A stretch of 64,000 nt of DNA, taken from contig OZ241903.1 in NCBI GenBank assembly GCA_965203635.1, forward strand, positions 434,001 through 498,000. Reading direction: 5' to 3'. This DNA is from Aldehydirespirator sp965203635 (GTDB taxonomy: Bacteria > Actinomycetota > Acidimicrobiia > Acidimicrobiales > Aldehydirespiratoraceae). A model generated the notes under the pieces. The model was not told the origin of the DNA. It saw nothing but the letters and a program-made list of their open reading frames with translations, and searched no databases. Of this stretch, positions 34,394 through 43,092 are shown one piece after another (the first letter of the stretch is position 1; every line of letters begins with the position of its first letter). Made by a program: the position numbers and the translations under genes.

Positions 34394-34444
34394 CGAACAT
34401 GAAGCAGTTAACCACCGTGGAGGTGGCTAAGTGCTTCAAGTTCG
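34394..34444. repeat. 51-bp palindromic intergenic repeat, copy 3
   Basis: Identical to copy 1 except for one base near the end of the right arm (AAGTTCG for ATGTTCG). Arms of 23 bases flank GTGGA. It lies 24 bases beyond the groEL stop, in groEL's direction of transcription. Confidence 0.92.
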
Positions 34445-34468
34445 TTGATGGGGGAGGATGTTGGGGGA

Positions 34469-36091
<1,623 letters not shown>

Positions 36092-36105
36092 TTGAACCTC
36101 CGGAA

Positions 36106-36123
36106 CGGCCCTGCGCAGGGCCG
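36106..36123. promoter_or_regulatory. 18-bp perfect palindrome in the groEL leader
   Basis: CGGCCCTGCGCAGGGCCG is a perfect palindrome placed between the CIRCE element and the groEL ribosome-binding site. In RNA it could form a short hairpin, or in DNA a protein site. No function is known to me. Confidence 0.5.
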
Positions 36124-36144
36124 GATGTCTCTTGGTTGCCTGGG

Positions 36145-36171
36145 TTGGCACTCTCGTGCCACGAGTGCCAA
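36145..36171 (-). promoter_or_regulatory. CIRCE operator (HrcA binding site) of groEL
   Basis: TTGGCACTC, nine spacer bases, then GAGTGCCAA: a perfect 9-9-9 inverted repeat that matches the CIRCE consensus TTAGCACTC-N9-GAGTGCTAA at all but one position of each arm. A TTGACT hexamer abuts it on the groEL strand (36172-36177), so repressor binding would cover the promoter. Confidence 0.95.
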
Positions 36172-36258
36172 GTCAACCGGCGCAGGGCCGCGATGACAAC
36201 CCGTCAGAGCGCTGAATGTGGCCGCCCGGGAGAGGCGAGTATCAGGGGCGACGGTGGT

Positions 36259-36540
36259 TCAGCCGCGGCCGCCCGCGACTGCGGGCACGATGCTCACGGT
36301 GGCACCGTCTTCGACCGCGGTGCCGAGCCCGTCGAGGAAGCGGACGTCGTCGTCGCTGACGAACACGTTGACGAAGCGGCGCAGTTCGCCCGCCTCGTCG
36401 AGGATGCGGTCGCGGAAGCCGGGATGCGAGGACTCCAGCGAGTCGAGCACCTCAGCGAGGGTGGAACCGTCGACGGCAACCTCCGACGCGCCGGCAGTGA
36501 GAACTCTCAGGGTTGTGGGCACTCGGACAGTGACGGCCAT
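36259..36540 (-). CDS. MoaD/ThiS-like ubiquitin-fold protein
   Basis: A 93-residue beta-grasp protein. The pattern VPTTLRVLTAGASEVAVDG, STLAEVLDSLESSHPGFRDRI, RRFVNVFVSDDDVRFLDGL and VEDGATVSIVPAVAGG is that of MoaD-like sulfur carriers. The chain ends GGRG rather than GG, so two residues would have to be removed before C-terminal activation, or the protein may not be a carrier. It may supply sulfur for molybdopterin, thiamine or cysteine. No partner MoeB/MoaE-like gene is adjacent. ATG at MAVTVRV is preferred. Confidence 0.83.
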   Translation of the reverse strand: MAVTVRVPTTLRVLTAGASEVAVDGSTLAEVLDSLESSHPGFRDRILDEAGELRRFVNVFVSDDDVRFLDGLGTAVEDGATVSIVPAVAGGRG

Positions 36541-36614
36541 GGCGTTCCTCGCTGGGCTCGCTGACGGGCTGACGGGACCGGGCCATGTTATAGGCCCGAC
36601 GGTAGGATCGGCCC

Positions 36615-36836
36615 GTGGAAACACCCATGGAGAAAGACCCGGGCGGAGACCTGGAGAAGCTGGGCGGCCTGTCCTGGCCGGCCCGGGCAATCGTCGGAGG
36701 CTTGGCCGTGGTGGGGGCGATCACCATGGTGCAGCGGATCCTCGCCATCGTCTCCTGGCTGGTCACGCTGTTGATGATCTTCGTAGTGATAGCGGCCCTG
36801 GTGGTCTGGCTCGTGAGCGAGCGGCGCCGGCGCTAA
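36615..36836 (+). CDS. small membrane protein
   Basis: A 73-residue protein with a charged N-terminus (METPMEKDPGGDLEKLGG), two hydrophobic segments (about 27-42 and 45-67), and a basic tail VSERRRR. It is probably an integral membrane protein with both ends inside. I do not recognise the family. GTG start with the GTAGGATCG sequence upstream. It converges with glycerate kinase, 11 bases away, so it may be transcribed alone. Confidence 0.6.
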   Translation: METPMEKDPGGDLEKLGGLSWPARAIVGGLAVVGAITMVQRILAIVSWLVTLLMIFVVIAALVVWLVSERRRR

Positions 36837-36847
36837 CATCCTCACTT

Positions 36848-37849
36848 CTAGCCGCGCCTGAGCGCCTCCGCGACCGCCTCCCGCACGCACCCACAGGGGT
36901 CGGCGTGCGCTCGTTCCGATCCGAACGTGGCGGTCAGGTCAAGGATCTCCAAGCCGTCGGGTCTCGGCGCGGTGGGGTCCGAGCCGCCGATCACGGCCAG
37001 CGCCCGGGTGCCTGACTCGGCCGCGAGTTCGGCCACACCCCCGACCACCTTGCCCTGCAACGACGTGGCGTCGTAGCGACCCTCGCCGGTCACGACCACG
37101 TCGGCGTTCAGTATCCGCTCCCCCAAGCCGATCTCGTCGGCGACCACCTCGAAGCCGTTGACCAGGCTGGCGCCCCGGGCCGCGAGGCCTCCGGCCAGGC
37201 CACCGGCCGCGCCGGCGCCGGCCATGGTGGTGACGTCCACTGCGAAGTCCCGCTCGTAGATCTGCGCCAGGCGTCTGAGTCGCCGGGCCAGCAGCTCGAC
37301 CTGCGCGGGCGAGGCTCCCTTCTGGGGACCGTAGACCGCGGCGGCGTCCAGGAAGGCCGTGCGCACGTCGCAGGCCACGATCATCTCCACCCCCGACATC
37401 CGGGCTACCGACGGCAGTGCCTCCAGCGCGCCGAGCCCACCGTCGGTGGTGGCCGAGCCGCCCACCGCCACCAGCACCCGCTGCGCTCCGCCCTCGACCG
37501 CCTCGGCGATCAACTCGCCTGTGCCGGCCGTGGTGGCGTTGACCGGATCGTTGCCCGAGGCGCCGCCGGCCACGGCCAGACCCGAGGCCAGGGCCATCTC
37601 GATGACGGCAACGCCGCGGCTGAGCCGCCACGGCGCGGCGACCGGCTCACCGAGCGGTCCGGTCACCACCGAGGAGCGGTTGGGGCCGCCGAGCGAATCT
37701 AGGGTTCCCTCGCCGCCGTCGGCCATGGGCGCGAGGTCGCACGACGCCGATGCCGCTGCGGCGGCCGCGGCTATTGCCTCCGCGACCTCTCCGGCCGAGG
37801 CCGTGCCGCGGAACTTGTCGGGTGCAGCCAGGACGCGCACAACCGACAT
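36848..37849 (-). CDS. glxK: glycerate kinase (GarK/GlxK family)
   Basis: A 333-residue glycerate kinase. The start VLAAPDKFRGTASAGEVAEAI, then LAPMADGGEGTLDSL, MALASGLAV, the glycine-rich VAVGGSATTDGGLGALEAL, VACDVRTAFLDAAAVYGPQKGAS and VVTGEGRYDATSLQGKVVGG define the GarK family. It phosphorylates glycerate to 2- or 3-phosphoglycerate with ATP. There is a slightly shorter N-terminal region than in enteric enzymes. ATG start. A same-strand LytR_C-type gene follows upstream. Confidence 0.93.
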   Translation of the reverse strand: MSVVRVLAAPDKFRGTASAGEVAEAIAAAAAAASASCDLAPMADGGEGTLDSLGGPNRSSVVTGPLGEPVAAPWRLSRGVAVIEMALASGLAVAGGASGNDPVNATTAGTGELIAEAVEGGAQRVLVAVGGSATTDGGLGALEALPSVARMSGVEMIVACDVRTAFLDAAAVYGPQKGASPAQVELLARRLRRLAQIYERDFAVDVTTMAGAGAAGGLAGGLAARGASLVNGFEVVADEIGLGERILNADVVVTGEGRYDATSLQGKVVGGVAELAAESGTRALAVIGGSDPTAPRPDGLEILDLTATFGSERAHADPCGCVREAVAEALRRG

Positions 37850-37889
37850 TCTCGCGGCATCCCGTTGGACCTGCGGTCAGCCAGTCGCT

Positions 37890-38501
37890 CTATCCGGAAT
37901 CAGCGGGTGGATCGGGGTCGAGGATCACGTCGTCGGTGCCGACCACCGCGAAGATGTTGAACTCCTCCAAGTCCGCCGGCGACTCCGGATTCCTGATCAG
38001 GGTCATGATCGTTCCCGGAGCCGGCGTGATGATGTCGGGGGGCGCGCCGAGCACGGACGCGACCGCCTTGGCGTCGTCGCCGTATCCCGGCCGGTAGTAG
38101 ATGACCGAGGCTTCGACCCGGTCCTGCTGGGTGTTCTTGGCTGCGGTCACGAACCCCGTGGCGTTGAGTGTGTCGGCTGTCCGTCCGGCCCGTCCCCGCA
38201 CGCCGGTGCCGTTCATCACGGCCACCTTGACCTCACCGGGGGGGTGGGTGACCACCGGGGGGGCCGTCGTGGTCGTCGTGGTGGTCGTCGTGGTGGATGT
38301 CGTGCCGTTGGTGTCGGTCTCTTCGGGGTCGCCGTTGGTCGACTCTTCCGGCGTGGCGCTGGGAGAGGCCTCGGGGCTGTCGTCGGAGTCGTCGAAGCCT
38401 CGCGCCAGCAAGAACGCGCCCAGCGCGACCGCCACGATCACAAGCACGATGGCCCGCCCCGCCGAGCCGCCTCCCGAAGATTGAGCGTGCTGGGGAGTCA
38501 T
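37890..38501 (-). CDS. membrane-anchored LytR C-terminal domain protein
   Basis: A 203-residue protein: short cytoplasmic head, one membrane helix (AIVLVIVAVALGAFLLARGF), a Ser/Thr/Glu-rich linker with a run of ten threonines, then a LytR_C domain (KVAVMNGTGVRGRAGRTADTL, GFVTAAKNTQQDRVEASVIYYRPGYG in parts, and AKAVASVLG). LytR_C domains are found on LCP cell-wall ligases and as stand-alone proteins; the catalytic LCP part is absent, so this may be a cell-wall-associated accessory. ATG MTPQHAQSS is preferred. Confidence 0.83.
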   Translation of the reverse strand: MTPQHAQSSGGGSAGRAIVLVIVAVALGAFLLARGFDDSDDSPEASPSATPEESTNGDPEETDTNGTTSTTTTTTTTTTAPPVVTHPPGEVKVAVMNGTGVRGRAGRTADTLNATGFVTAAKNTQQDRVEASVIYYRPGYGDDAKAVASVLGAPPDIITPAPGTIMTLIRNPESPADLEEFNIFAVVGTDDVILDPDPPADSG

Positions 38502-38565
38502 GGCCCGAACCTTAGTCGGTGATGCTCGTTCAGTCTCGCACTGCGTCCGGTCTGAGTCCGGAGCC

Positions 38566-39945
38566 CTAGCCACCCGAGCCGGGGGCCTCGCCGCCGCCGG
38601 ATCGGGAGGCGAAGCGGGCCGCGAGCCTGCCGGCCCCGGTTCCGCTACGGACTGCCCCCTCCATGGTGGCCGGCCAGCCGGTGTCGGTCCAAGCGCCGGC
38701 CAGATACACGCCGGGCAGGCCGGATTCGGCTCCGGCTCGCAGCGAGTCGGTGCCCGGCACGCCGAGGAACGTGGCCGAGTTCTCGCGGGTGACGATCGAC
38801 TCGGTGACCTTGGCTTCTGAGGCTGCAGGCAAAAGCCGGGCAAGCTCCGCGGTGAAGTGCGACACCAGATCGGCGGAGGCCATGCCGATATAGGACTCCG
38901 CGGCCGAGAGTGACACGGCCAGGCATTGGCGGCCGTCGTCGAGTCCGGCGCCGGCGGTGCGGTCGAACACGTACTGCGCGTCGCTGCCGACGGTGGCGAA
39001 GAAGTCCAGGTCGGTCACTGGGCGGTCGTACACCAGATGGACGTTGACGATCGGGGAGATGCCCAGCTCGACGAGCCGATCCTGGGCCGCGACGGTGCCG
39101 GACGGCAGCAGCGCGGCCACCGCGTCGTGAGGCACGGCCACCACCACCGAGTCGGCTTCGATGACCTGCTCGTCGGTCTGCACCTCCAAGCCTGGGTGGC
39201 CGGGGCGCACCGCCTTCACCGCGACACGCGAGCGGACCTCTCCTCCGGCGGCCTCCAAGGCCCGGCGGGCGGCGTCGCCGTGCAGGGCCGACAGGGGCAC
39301 CCGGGCCCAGCCGATGTCGGCCGCGCCGGCCTCGGTGAGCAGCCCGGTCACGAACACCTTGGCGGCCAGCTTGAGGGAGGCGTCGGCTGCGCCGGCGTTG
39401 ACCGTCGGCAGCACGATCAGGTCCCAGAACGTCTCGACGGCGGTCGTGTCCTGGCCGCGGGCCGCCAGCCACTCGCCGAAGGTCATCTCGTCGAGGGCCG
39501 GATCGTCGGGGTCGAGCCGCCTGAGCGCCAGCCCGGCCCGCAGCACGGCCAGCCTCTGGCGCAGGCTCAGATGCGGGTAGGACAGCAGCGCGGGCGCCAG
39601 GTGCAGCGGGGCCGGACCGGGCGTGCGCCTGATCGACCCGACCGGTCCGCCCGGCGCCATCACGGGAACGTCGAGCCGGCTCTGCATCGACGCTCCGCCG
39701 GCTGAGCCGATCCGCTCCAGGAACGCCCGGTAGGCGGTGCAGCAGCGCATGAACACGTGCTGGCCGTTGTCGAACCAGATGCCGTTGCGCTCGAACGACC
39801 AGGTGGCACCGCCCAGGCGGGGGCGACGCTCGAGCAGGGTGACGGCTGCGCCCCGGTCGGCCGCTTCCACCGCGGCCGACAACCCGGCCAGACCGCCGCC
39901 GACCACCACCACCCGGGGCCGGTTGCTCGAAGCTGCAGGGCTCAT
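38566..39945 (-). CDS. hpnE: hydroxysqualene dehydroxylase (HpnE-like)
   Basis: A 459-residue FAD-dependent amine-oxidase-family protein. The dinucleotide fold is VVVVGGGLAGLSAAVEAADRG followed by LLERRPRLGGATWSF and NGQHVFMRCCTAYRAFLERIG, as in HpnE. The C-terminal FAD motif is LAGAWTDTGWPATMEGAVRSG. In the HpnCDE route it reduces hydroxysqualene to squalene. Start at ATG MSPAASSN; a GTG 42 bases earlier overlaps the hpnD stop as GTGA and is equally possible. Its partners hpnD and hpnC follow upstream on the same strand; no squalene-hopene cyclase is in the window. Confidence 0.9.
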   Translation of the reverse strand: MSPAASSNRPRVVVVGGGLAGLSAAVEAADRGAAVTLLERRPRLGGATWSFERNGIWFDNGQHVFMRCCTAYRAFLERIGSAGGASMQSRLDVPVMAPGGPVGSIRRTPGPAPLHLAPALLSYPHLSLRQRLAVLRAGLALRRLDPDDPALDEMTFGEWLAARGQDTTAVETFWDLIVLPTVNAGAADASLKLAAKVFVTGLLTEAGAADIGWARVPLSALHGDAARRALEAAGGEVRSRVAVKAVRPGHPGLEVQTDEQVIEADSVVVAVPHDAVAALLPSGTVAAQDRLVELGISPIVNVHLVYDRPVTDLDFFATVGSDAQYVFDRTAGAGLDDGRQCLAVSLSAAESYIGMASADLVSHFTAELARLLPAASEAKVTESIVTRENSATFLGVPGTDSLRAGAESGLPGVYLAGAWTDTGWPATMEGAVRSGTGAGRLAARFASRSGGGEAPGSGG

Positions 39946-39983
39946 GTCGGGCGCACCACCCGCGCCCGGCCGCGGGCTTGATG

Positions 39984-40892
39984 TCACGGCCGCAACCCGG
40001 ACAGGCTGCGGGCCGCCACCAGGGCCTTCTCGGTGGTGGGGAGGCTGACCCGGCCGTTGAGCGGGGATGCGGGCTGGGCCAGGATGCGGCCCAGCAGCCG
40101 CCGGTAGATCCCGGCCATGGCCGCGGTGCACGCCCGGCTGCGGTAGTCGAGGTGGTCCAGCAGCACCAGCCCTCGCTCGAACCATGTCACCGCCTGGCCG
40201 GCCACGAACTGCACCAGCGTGGCCGCGCGGTCGGGCGGGTCCCAGCGGCCCGGGGCGACCCCGAAGCGGATCCGTTCCTGTTCGGGCAGGTAGATGCGCC
40301 CCATGCGGTGGTCCTCGACGATGTCTCGCAGCATGTTTGTGAGCTGCAGGGCCACGCCCAGGTCGTCGGCCAGTTCCTCGACGGGCCGGTCCTGTCCGGC
40401 CGGCGCGGCGTTGCTGCCGGTCGGGCCCGCGGCGACGGCACGAGCGGGCTTGGTGCCGAACACGCCCAGCGACAGGCGGCCCACCGAGCCGGCGACCAGC
40501 CGGCAGTAGCGCACGGTGTCGTCCATGGTGGCGTAGGTCTCGCCTCGCACGTCGAGTTCGCAGCCCTCGACGATCTCGTGCAACGCGGCGACGGGGATCG
40601 GGTAGTGGGCCGCGGCGTGGCCCACGCCCACCAGCACGGGGTCGGCGGGGTCGGCGATCTCGCCCGCCTCCAGGGCCGCGATGGCGTTGTGGAGGTCGTC
40701 GAGCGCGGCGAGCTTGCGGTCCTGGGGCCAGTCGCCGTCGCCTACGTCGTCGATGCGGCGGGCCAGGGCGTACAGGGCGGCCATCGCCCGGCGCTTGGGC
40801 GGCGGCAGCAGGCGGATCCCGTAGGCGAAGTTGCGGGCCTCGGACCAGGTGATCTCCTCACAGCGGCGGTAGGCCGCCTCGGCACCGATCAC
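39984..40892 (-). CDS. hpnD: presqualene diphosphate synthase (HpnD-like)
   Basis: A 302-residue trans-isoprenyl diphosphate synthase of the squalene/phytoene synthase family. First aspartate-rich motif: LYALARRIDDVGDG; second: TNMLRDIVEDHRMGRIYLP, with NFAYGIRLLPPPKRRAM at the start. It joins two farnesyl diphosphates to presqualene diphosphate. GTG start overlaps the hpnC stop as GTGA. The order hpnC-hpnD-hpnE matches hopanoid gene sets, making squalene the expected product rather than a carotenoid. Confidence 0.9.
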   Translation of the reverse strand: MIGAEAAYRRCEEITWSEARNFAYGIRLLPPPKRRAMAALYALARRIDDVGDGDWPQDRKLAALDDLHNAIAALEAGEIADPADPVLVGVGHAAAHYPIPVAALHEIVEGCELDVRGETYATMDDTVRYCRLVAGSVGRLSLGVFGTKPARAVAAGPTGSNAAPAGQDRPVEELADDLGVALQLTNMLRDIVEDHRMGRIYLPEQERIRFGVAPGRWDPPDRAATLVQFVAGQAVTWFERGLVLLDHLDYRSRACTAAMAGIYRRLLGRILAQPASPLNGRVSLPTTEKALVAARSLSGLRP

Positions 40893-41758
40893 GGGCCGCC
40901 CGTCCCCCGCCGGATCGCACCGGCCAGGTACACGCCGGCGAGACGGCCAAGCACCCGTGCGGGGCCCGCTTTGCGGGTGCGGCTCAGCACTTCGAATCCG
41001 GCGGCCTCGAGGGCGTCGAGATTGGCCAGCCCTCCAGACACGAACCCGGCCACGGCCAGGCGGGCGGGCCCTCGCAGCGACACCACCAGTCCCCTGCCGC
41101 CCTCGAGCATGGCCCGGGCCCGGCTGGCCTCGTAGGCCACCAGGCCGCGCAGGTTGGCCGATGCCACGGGAGCACCGAGGTCCTCGACGTCGACGCCGAA
41201 GCGGTCCATGTCGTCGGCCGGCAGGTAGACGCGCCCGTTGGCCGCGTCCTCGCCCACGTCCTGGAGGTGCTCCAGCACCTGCAGACCGCTGCACACCTGA
41301 TTGGAGGCGTTCAGGCGGTCGGGGGTGGCCGCCTCGAACACGGCCAGCACTAGATGCCCGACGGGATTGGCCGACAGCTCGCAGTACTCCATCAGTTCGT
41401 CGAAGTCGGCGTAGCTGGTCTTGTGCTGGTCGAGCCGGTTGGCGGCCAGCAGCCCGTCGAAGGGCCCGCGGTCCAGGCCGAACCGCTCCACCGTGGGTGC
41501 CAGCCGGACGAAGGCCTCGTGGCGGGGGGCGCCGGCGAACAGGTCGTCGAGCTGGGCCTCGACCCAGTCGAGCGCGGCCAGGCGGTCCCCGGGGTATTCG
41601 TCGCCGAGGTTGTCGACGAGCCGTGCGTAGCCGTAGATGGCCCGCAGGTGGCCCTGCACCGCTCTGGGCAGCAGCCGCAGCGCCACCGGGAAGTTCTCTC
41701 CGGACGCCCGGGCCATGACCGCGTCGAGCCCGACATGGCGCTCGACCGCTTCGTTCAC
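40889..41758 (-). CDS. hpnC: hydroxysqualene synthase (HpnC-like)
   Basis: A 289-residue squalene/phytoene-synthase-family protein. GENFPVALRLLP is the HpnC hallmark, then IYGYARLVDNLGDEYPGDRL as first aspartate motif, VGHLVLAVF, and LQVLEHLQDVGEDAANGRVYLP as second. It turns presqualene diphosphate to hydroxysqualene. The GTG giving VNEAVERHVG is preferred; a GTG 63 bases upstream adds a poorly conserved proline-rich start. It is the first gene of the hpnCDE operon and diverges from the tad operon. Confidence 0.9.
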   Translation of the reverse strand: MNEAVERHVGLDAVMARASGENFPVALRLLPRAVQGHLRAIYGYARLVDNLGDEYPGDRLAALDWVEAQLDDLFAGAPRHEAFVRLAPTVERFGLDRGPFDGLLAANRLDQHKTSYADFDELMEYCELSANPVGHLVLAVFEAATPDRLNASNQVCSGLQVLEHLQDVGEDAANGRVYLPADDMDRFGVDVEDLGAPVASANLRGLVAYEASRARAMLEGGRGLVVSLRGPARLAVAGFVSGGLANLDALEAAGFEVLSRTRKAGPARVLGRLAGVYLAGAIRRGTGGP

Positions 41759-41865
41759 CGGGCCGAAGCTACCACCCGGCTGCGGCCGACTAGTGGCGCC
41801 GGCGTGTTCGGGAGGGCGCACAAGACCACGTCAGCGCTGGCAAATAAAGAAATATCATAAAAAGG

Positions 41866-41894
41866 TTGCAAATATCTGAAACTGACGCTTAGAT
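41866..41894 (+). promoter_or_regulatory. promoter of the secreted-protein/tad operon
   Basis: TTGCAA, a 17-base spacer and TTAGAT form a convincing sigma-70-type promoter within a sharply AT-rich tract (41841-41880). The predicted start of transcription is only a few bases before the ATG of the next gene, implying an almost leaderless mRNA, common in actinobacteria. Confidence 0.65.
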
Positions 41895-41902
41895 CCTCGG
41901 CC

Positions 41903-43075
41903 ATGAATTTCATGTGTTTTGGATCTTCCGATCAAGGATCAGCCGCGCGCACAACGGCAGTCGCCGCAATGGTCGCTCTCGTGATGGTCGCGGCTGGCTG
42001 TAGCAGCGGTGCCGGCGAAGGCAGCCAGCCACCCGTGCCTGAGTGGGTCACGGTCGATCCCGGGCCTTCGGTGCCGGCCAAGTCGGTCGAGAGGGCGCAG
42101 GTCGAGGAAGCGCAGGTCGAGGAAGCGCAGGTCGAGGAAGCGCGGCCAACGCCCACCACGACCCGACCGACCACCGCCAAGGCCGCGCCCACCACCACAA
42201 CCACGGCCGCGCCGCCGGTCACGACAACCACCACAACTACAACGACGGCCACAACGACGGCCACGACCCTTCCGCCCCGCACGACGATCCCCCCGGTCGC
42301 GGCGGGTCCGGCGCCAGAACCTCAGGGCGGCCATCCGCCGCATCCGGAGGTGGGAATGATCCCGCGGCAGCATTCATATTGGGACTACCCCGACTGCGCG
42401 CCGGGCCCGCCGTGGCCCTCTGACTGCTACCCGCCGTCCGAGTGGGAGATCCCGCAGGACCTCTCCGACTGCTCCCGCGGCGCCTATCCCGACCTCGGTG
42501 TCGGCGGCATATGCGCCGGCGATCGGGCCGACGAGAAGCCGCGGTGGACCGCTGACGTCGCCCGCTGGACCAGCTGGTGCTTCGACCAGCCCCGGGGCAA
42601 CTGCACCTGGCTGCTGCATGAGATGAAATGGGCGCTCGACTATCTCGGCGCTCATCCATGGTGCGTGCTCAACGAGTACCAGGACCGCGCCGACGCCTAC
42701 GGCGCGGGGGGCCGCGGCCTGGGCGTCAAGAACCGCCACGGCTGGCACACCTGCGCCACCGTTATCGACCCCCTGGTCAAGGAGACCCCGCCGGGCCGCA
42801 CCAACGACGCCGGGCTGCTGTTGTCGGGCACGGTGACGCTGGCCGAGCAGTGTCGCATCGTGCTGCCCGCCGGCGTGCAACTCGAGACCCGGGTCCGACG
42901 CAGCTCGGAGACACCCGAACGCTTCGGCAACGACTGCGACGCCTGGGCCGAGTGGGTCGAGAGCCATCCATACGGAAGAGACAACCGCGACTGCTGGCGC
43001 TCGGCGCGCATTGCCGAGGAGTGGATGGAGCACCACCACGACACCCCCGAGCGCTACTTCCCTGTGACCTGCTGA
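41903..43075 (+). CDS. secreted Thr/Pro-linker lipoprotein of unknown function
   Basis: A 390-residue exported protein. The signal peptide ends VAAGC (Cys33); a linker follows with three VEEAQ repeats and long Thr/Pro runs (about residues 60-130). The C-terminal domain, about 240 residues, is rich in Trp and Cys (YWDYPDCAPGPPWPSDCYPP, WTSWCFDQPRGNCTWLL, EMKWALDYLG, LLLSGTVTLAEQCRIVLPAG) and suggests a disulfide-stabilised extracellular fold. I know no family for it. The ending of the next gene's product looks distantly related (C-x-W/T-L then a W-containing helix; GLLLSG). It heads the tad operon, so an adhesin or surface role is plausible. Confidence 0.75.
   Translation: MNFMCFGSSDQGSAARTTAVAAMVALVMVAAGCSSGAGEGSQPPVPEWVTVDPGPSVPAKSVERAQVEEAQVEEAQVEEARPTPTTTRPTTAKAAPTTTTTAAPPVTTTTTTTTTATTTATTLPPRTTIPPVAAGPAPEPQGGHPPHPEVGMIPRQHSYWDYPDCAPGPPWPSDCYPPSEWEIPQDLSDCSRGAYPDLGVGGICAGDRADEKPRWTADVARWTSWCFDQPRGNCTWLLHEMKWALDYLGAHPWCVLNEYQDRADAYGAGGRGLGVKNRHGWHTCATVIDPLVKETPPGRTNDAGLLLSGTVTLAEQCRIVLPAGVQLETRVRRSSETPERFGNDCDAWAEWVESHPYGRDNRDCWRSARIAEEWMEHHHDTPERYFPVTC
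42095..42139 (+). repeat. 15-bp tandem repeat (x3) in a secreted-protein gene
   Basis: Three perfect copies of GCGCAGGTCGAGGAA in frame, encoding AQVEE repeats in the linker region of the lipoprotein. They mark slippage-prone DNA. Confidence 0.9.
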
Positions 43076-43092
43076 ACGAGGAGCCGTCCGCA

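Noticed and set aside
41759..41821. Longer hpnC start at an upstream GTG
   Set aside because: The added residues are proline-rich and not typical of HpnC; no ribosome site distinguishes it, so the shorter form is preferred though not proven.
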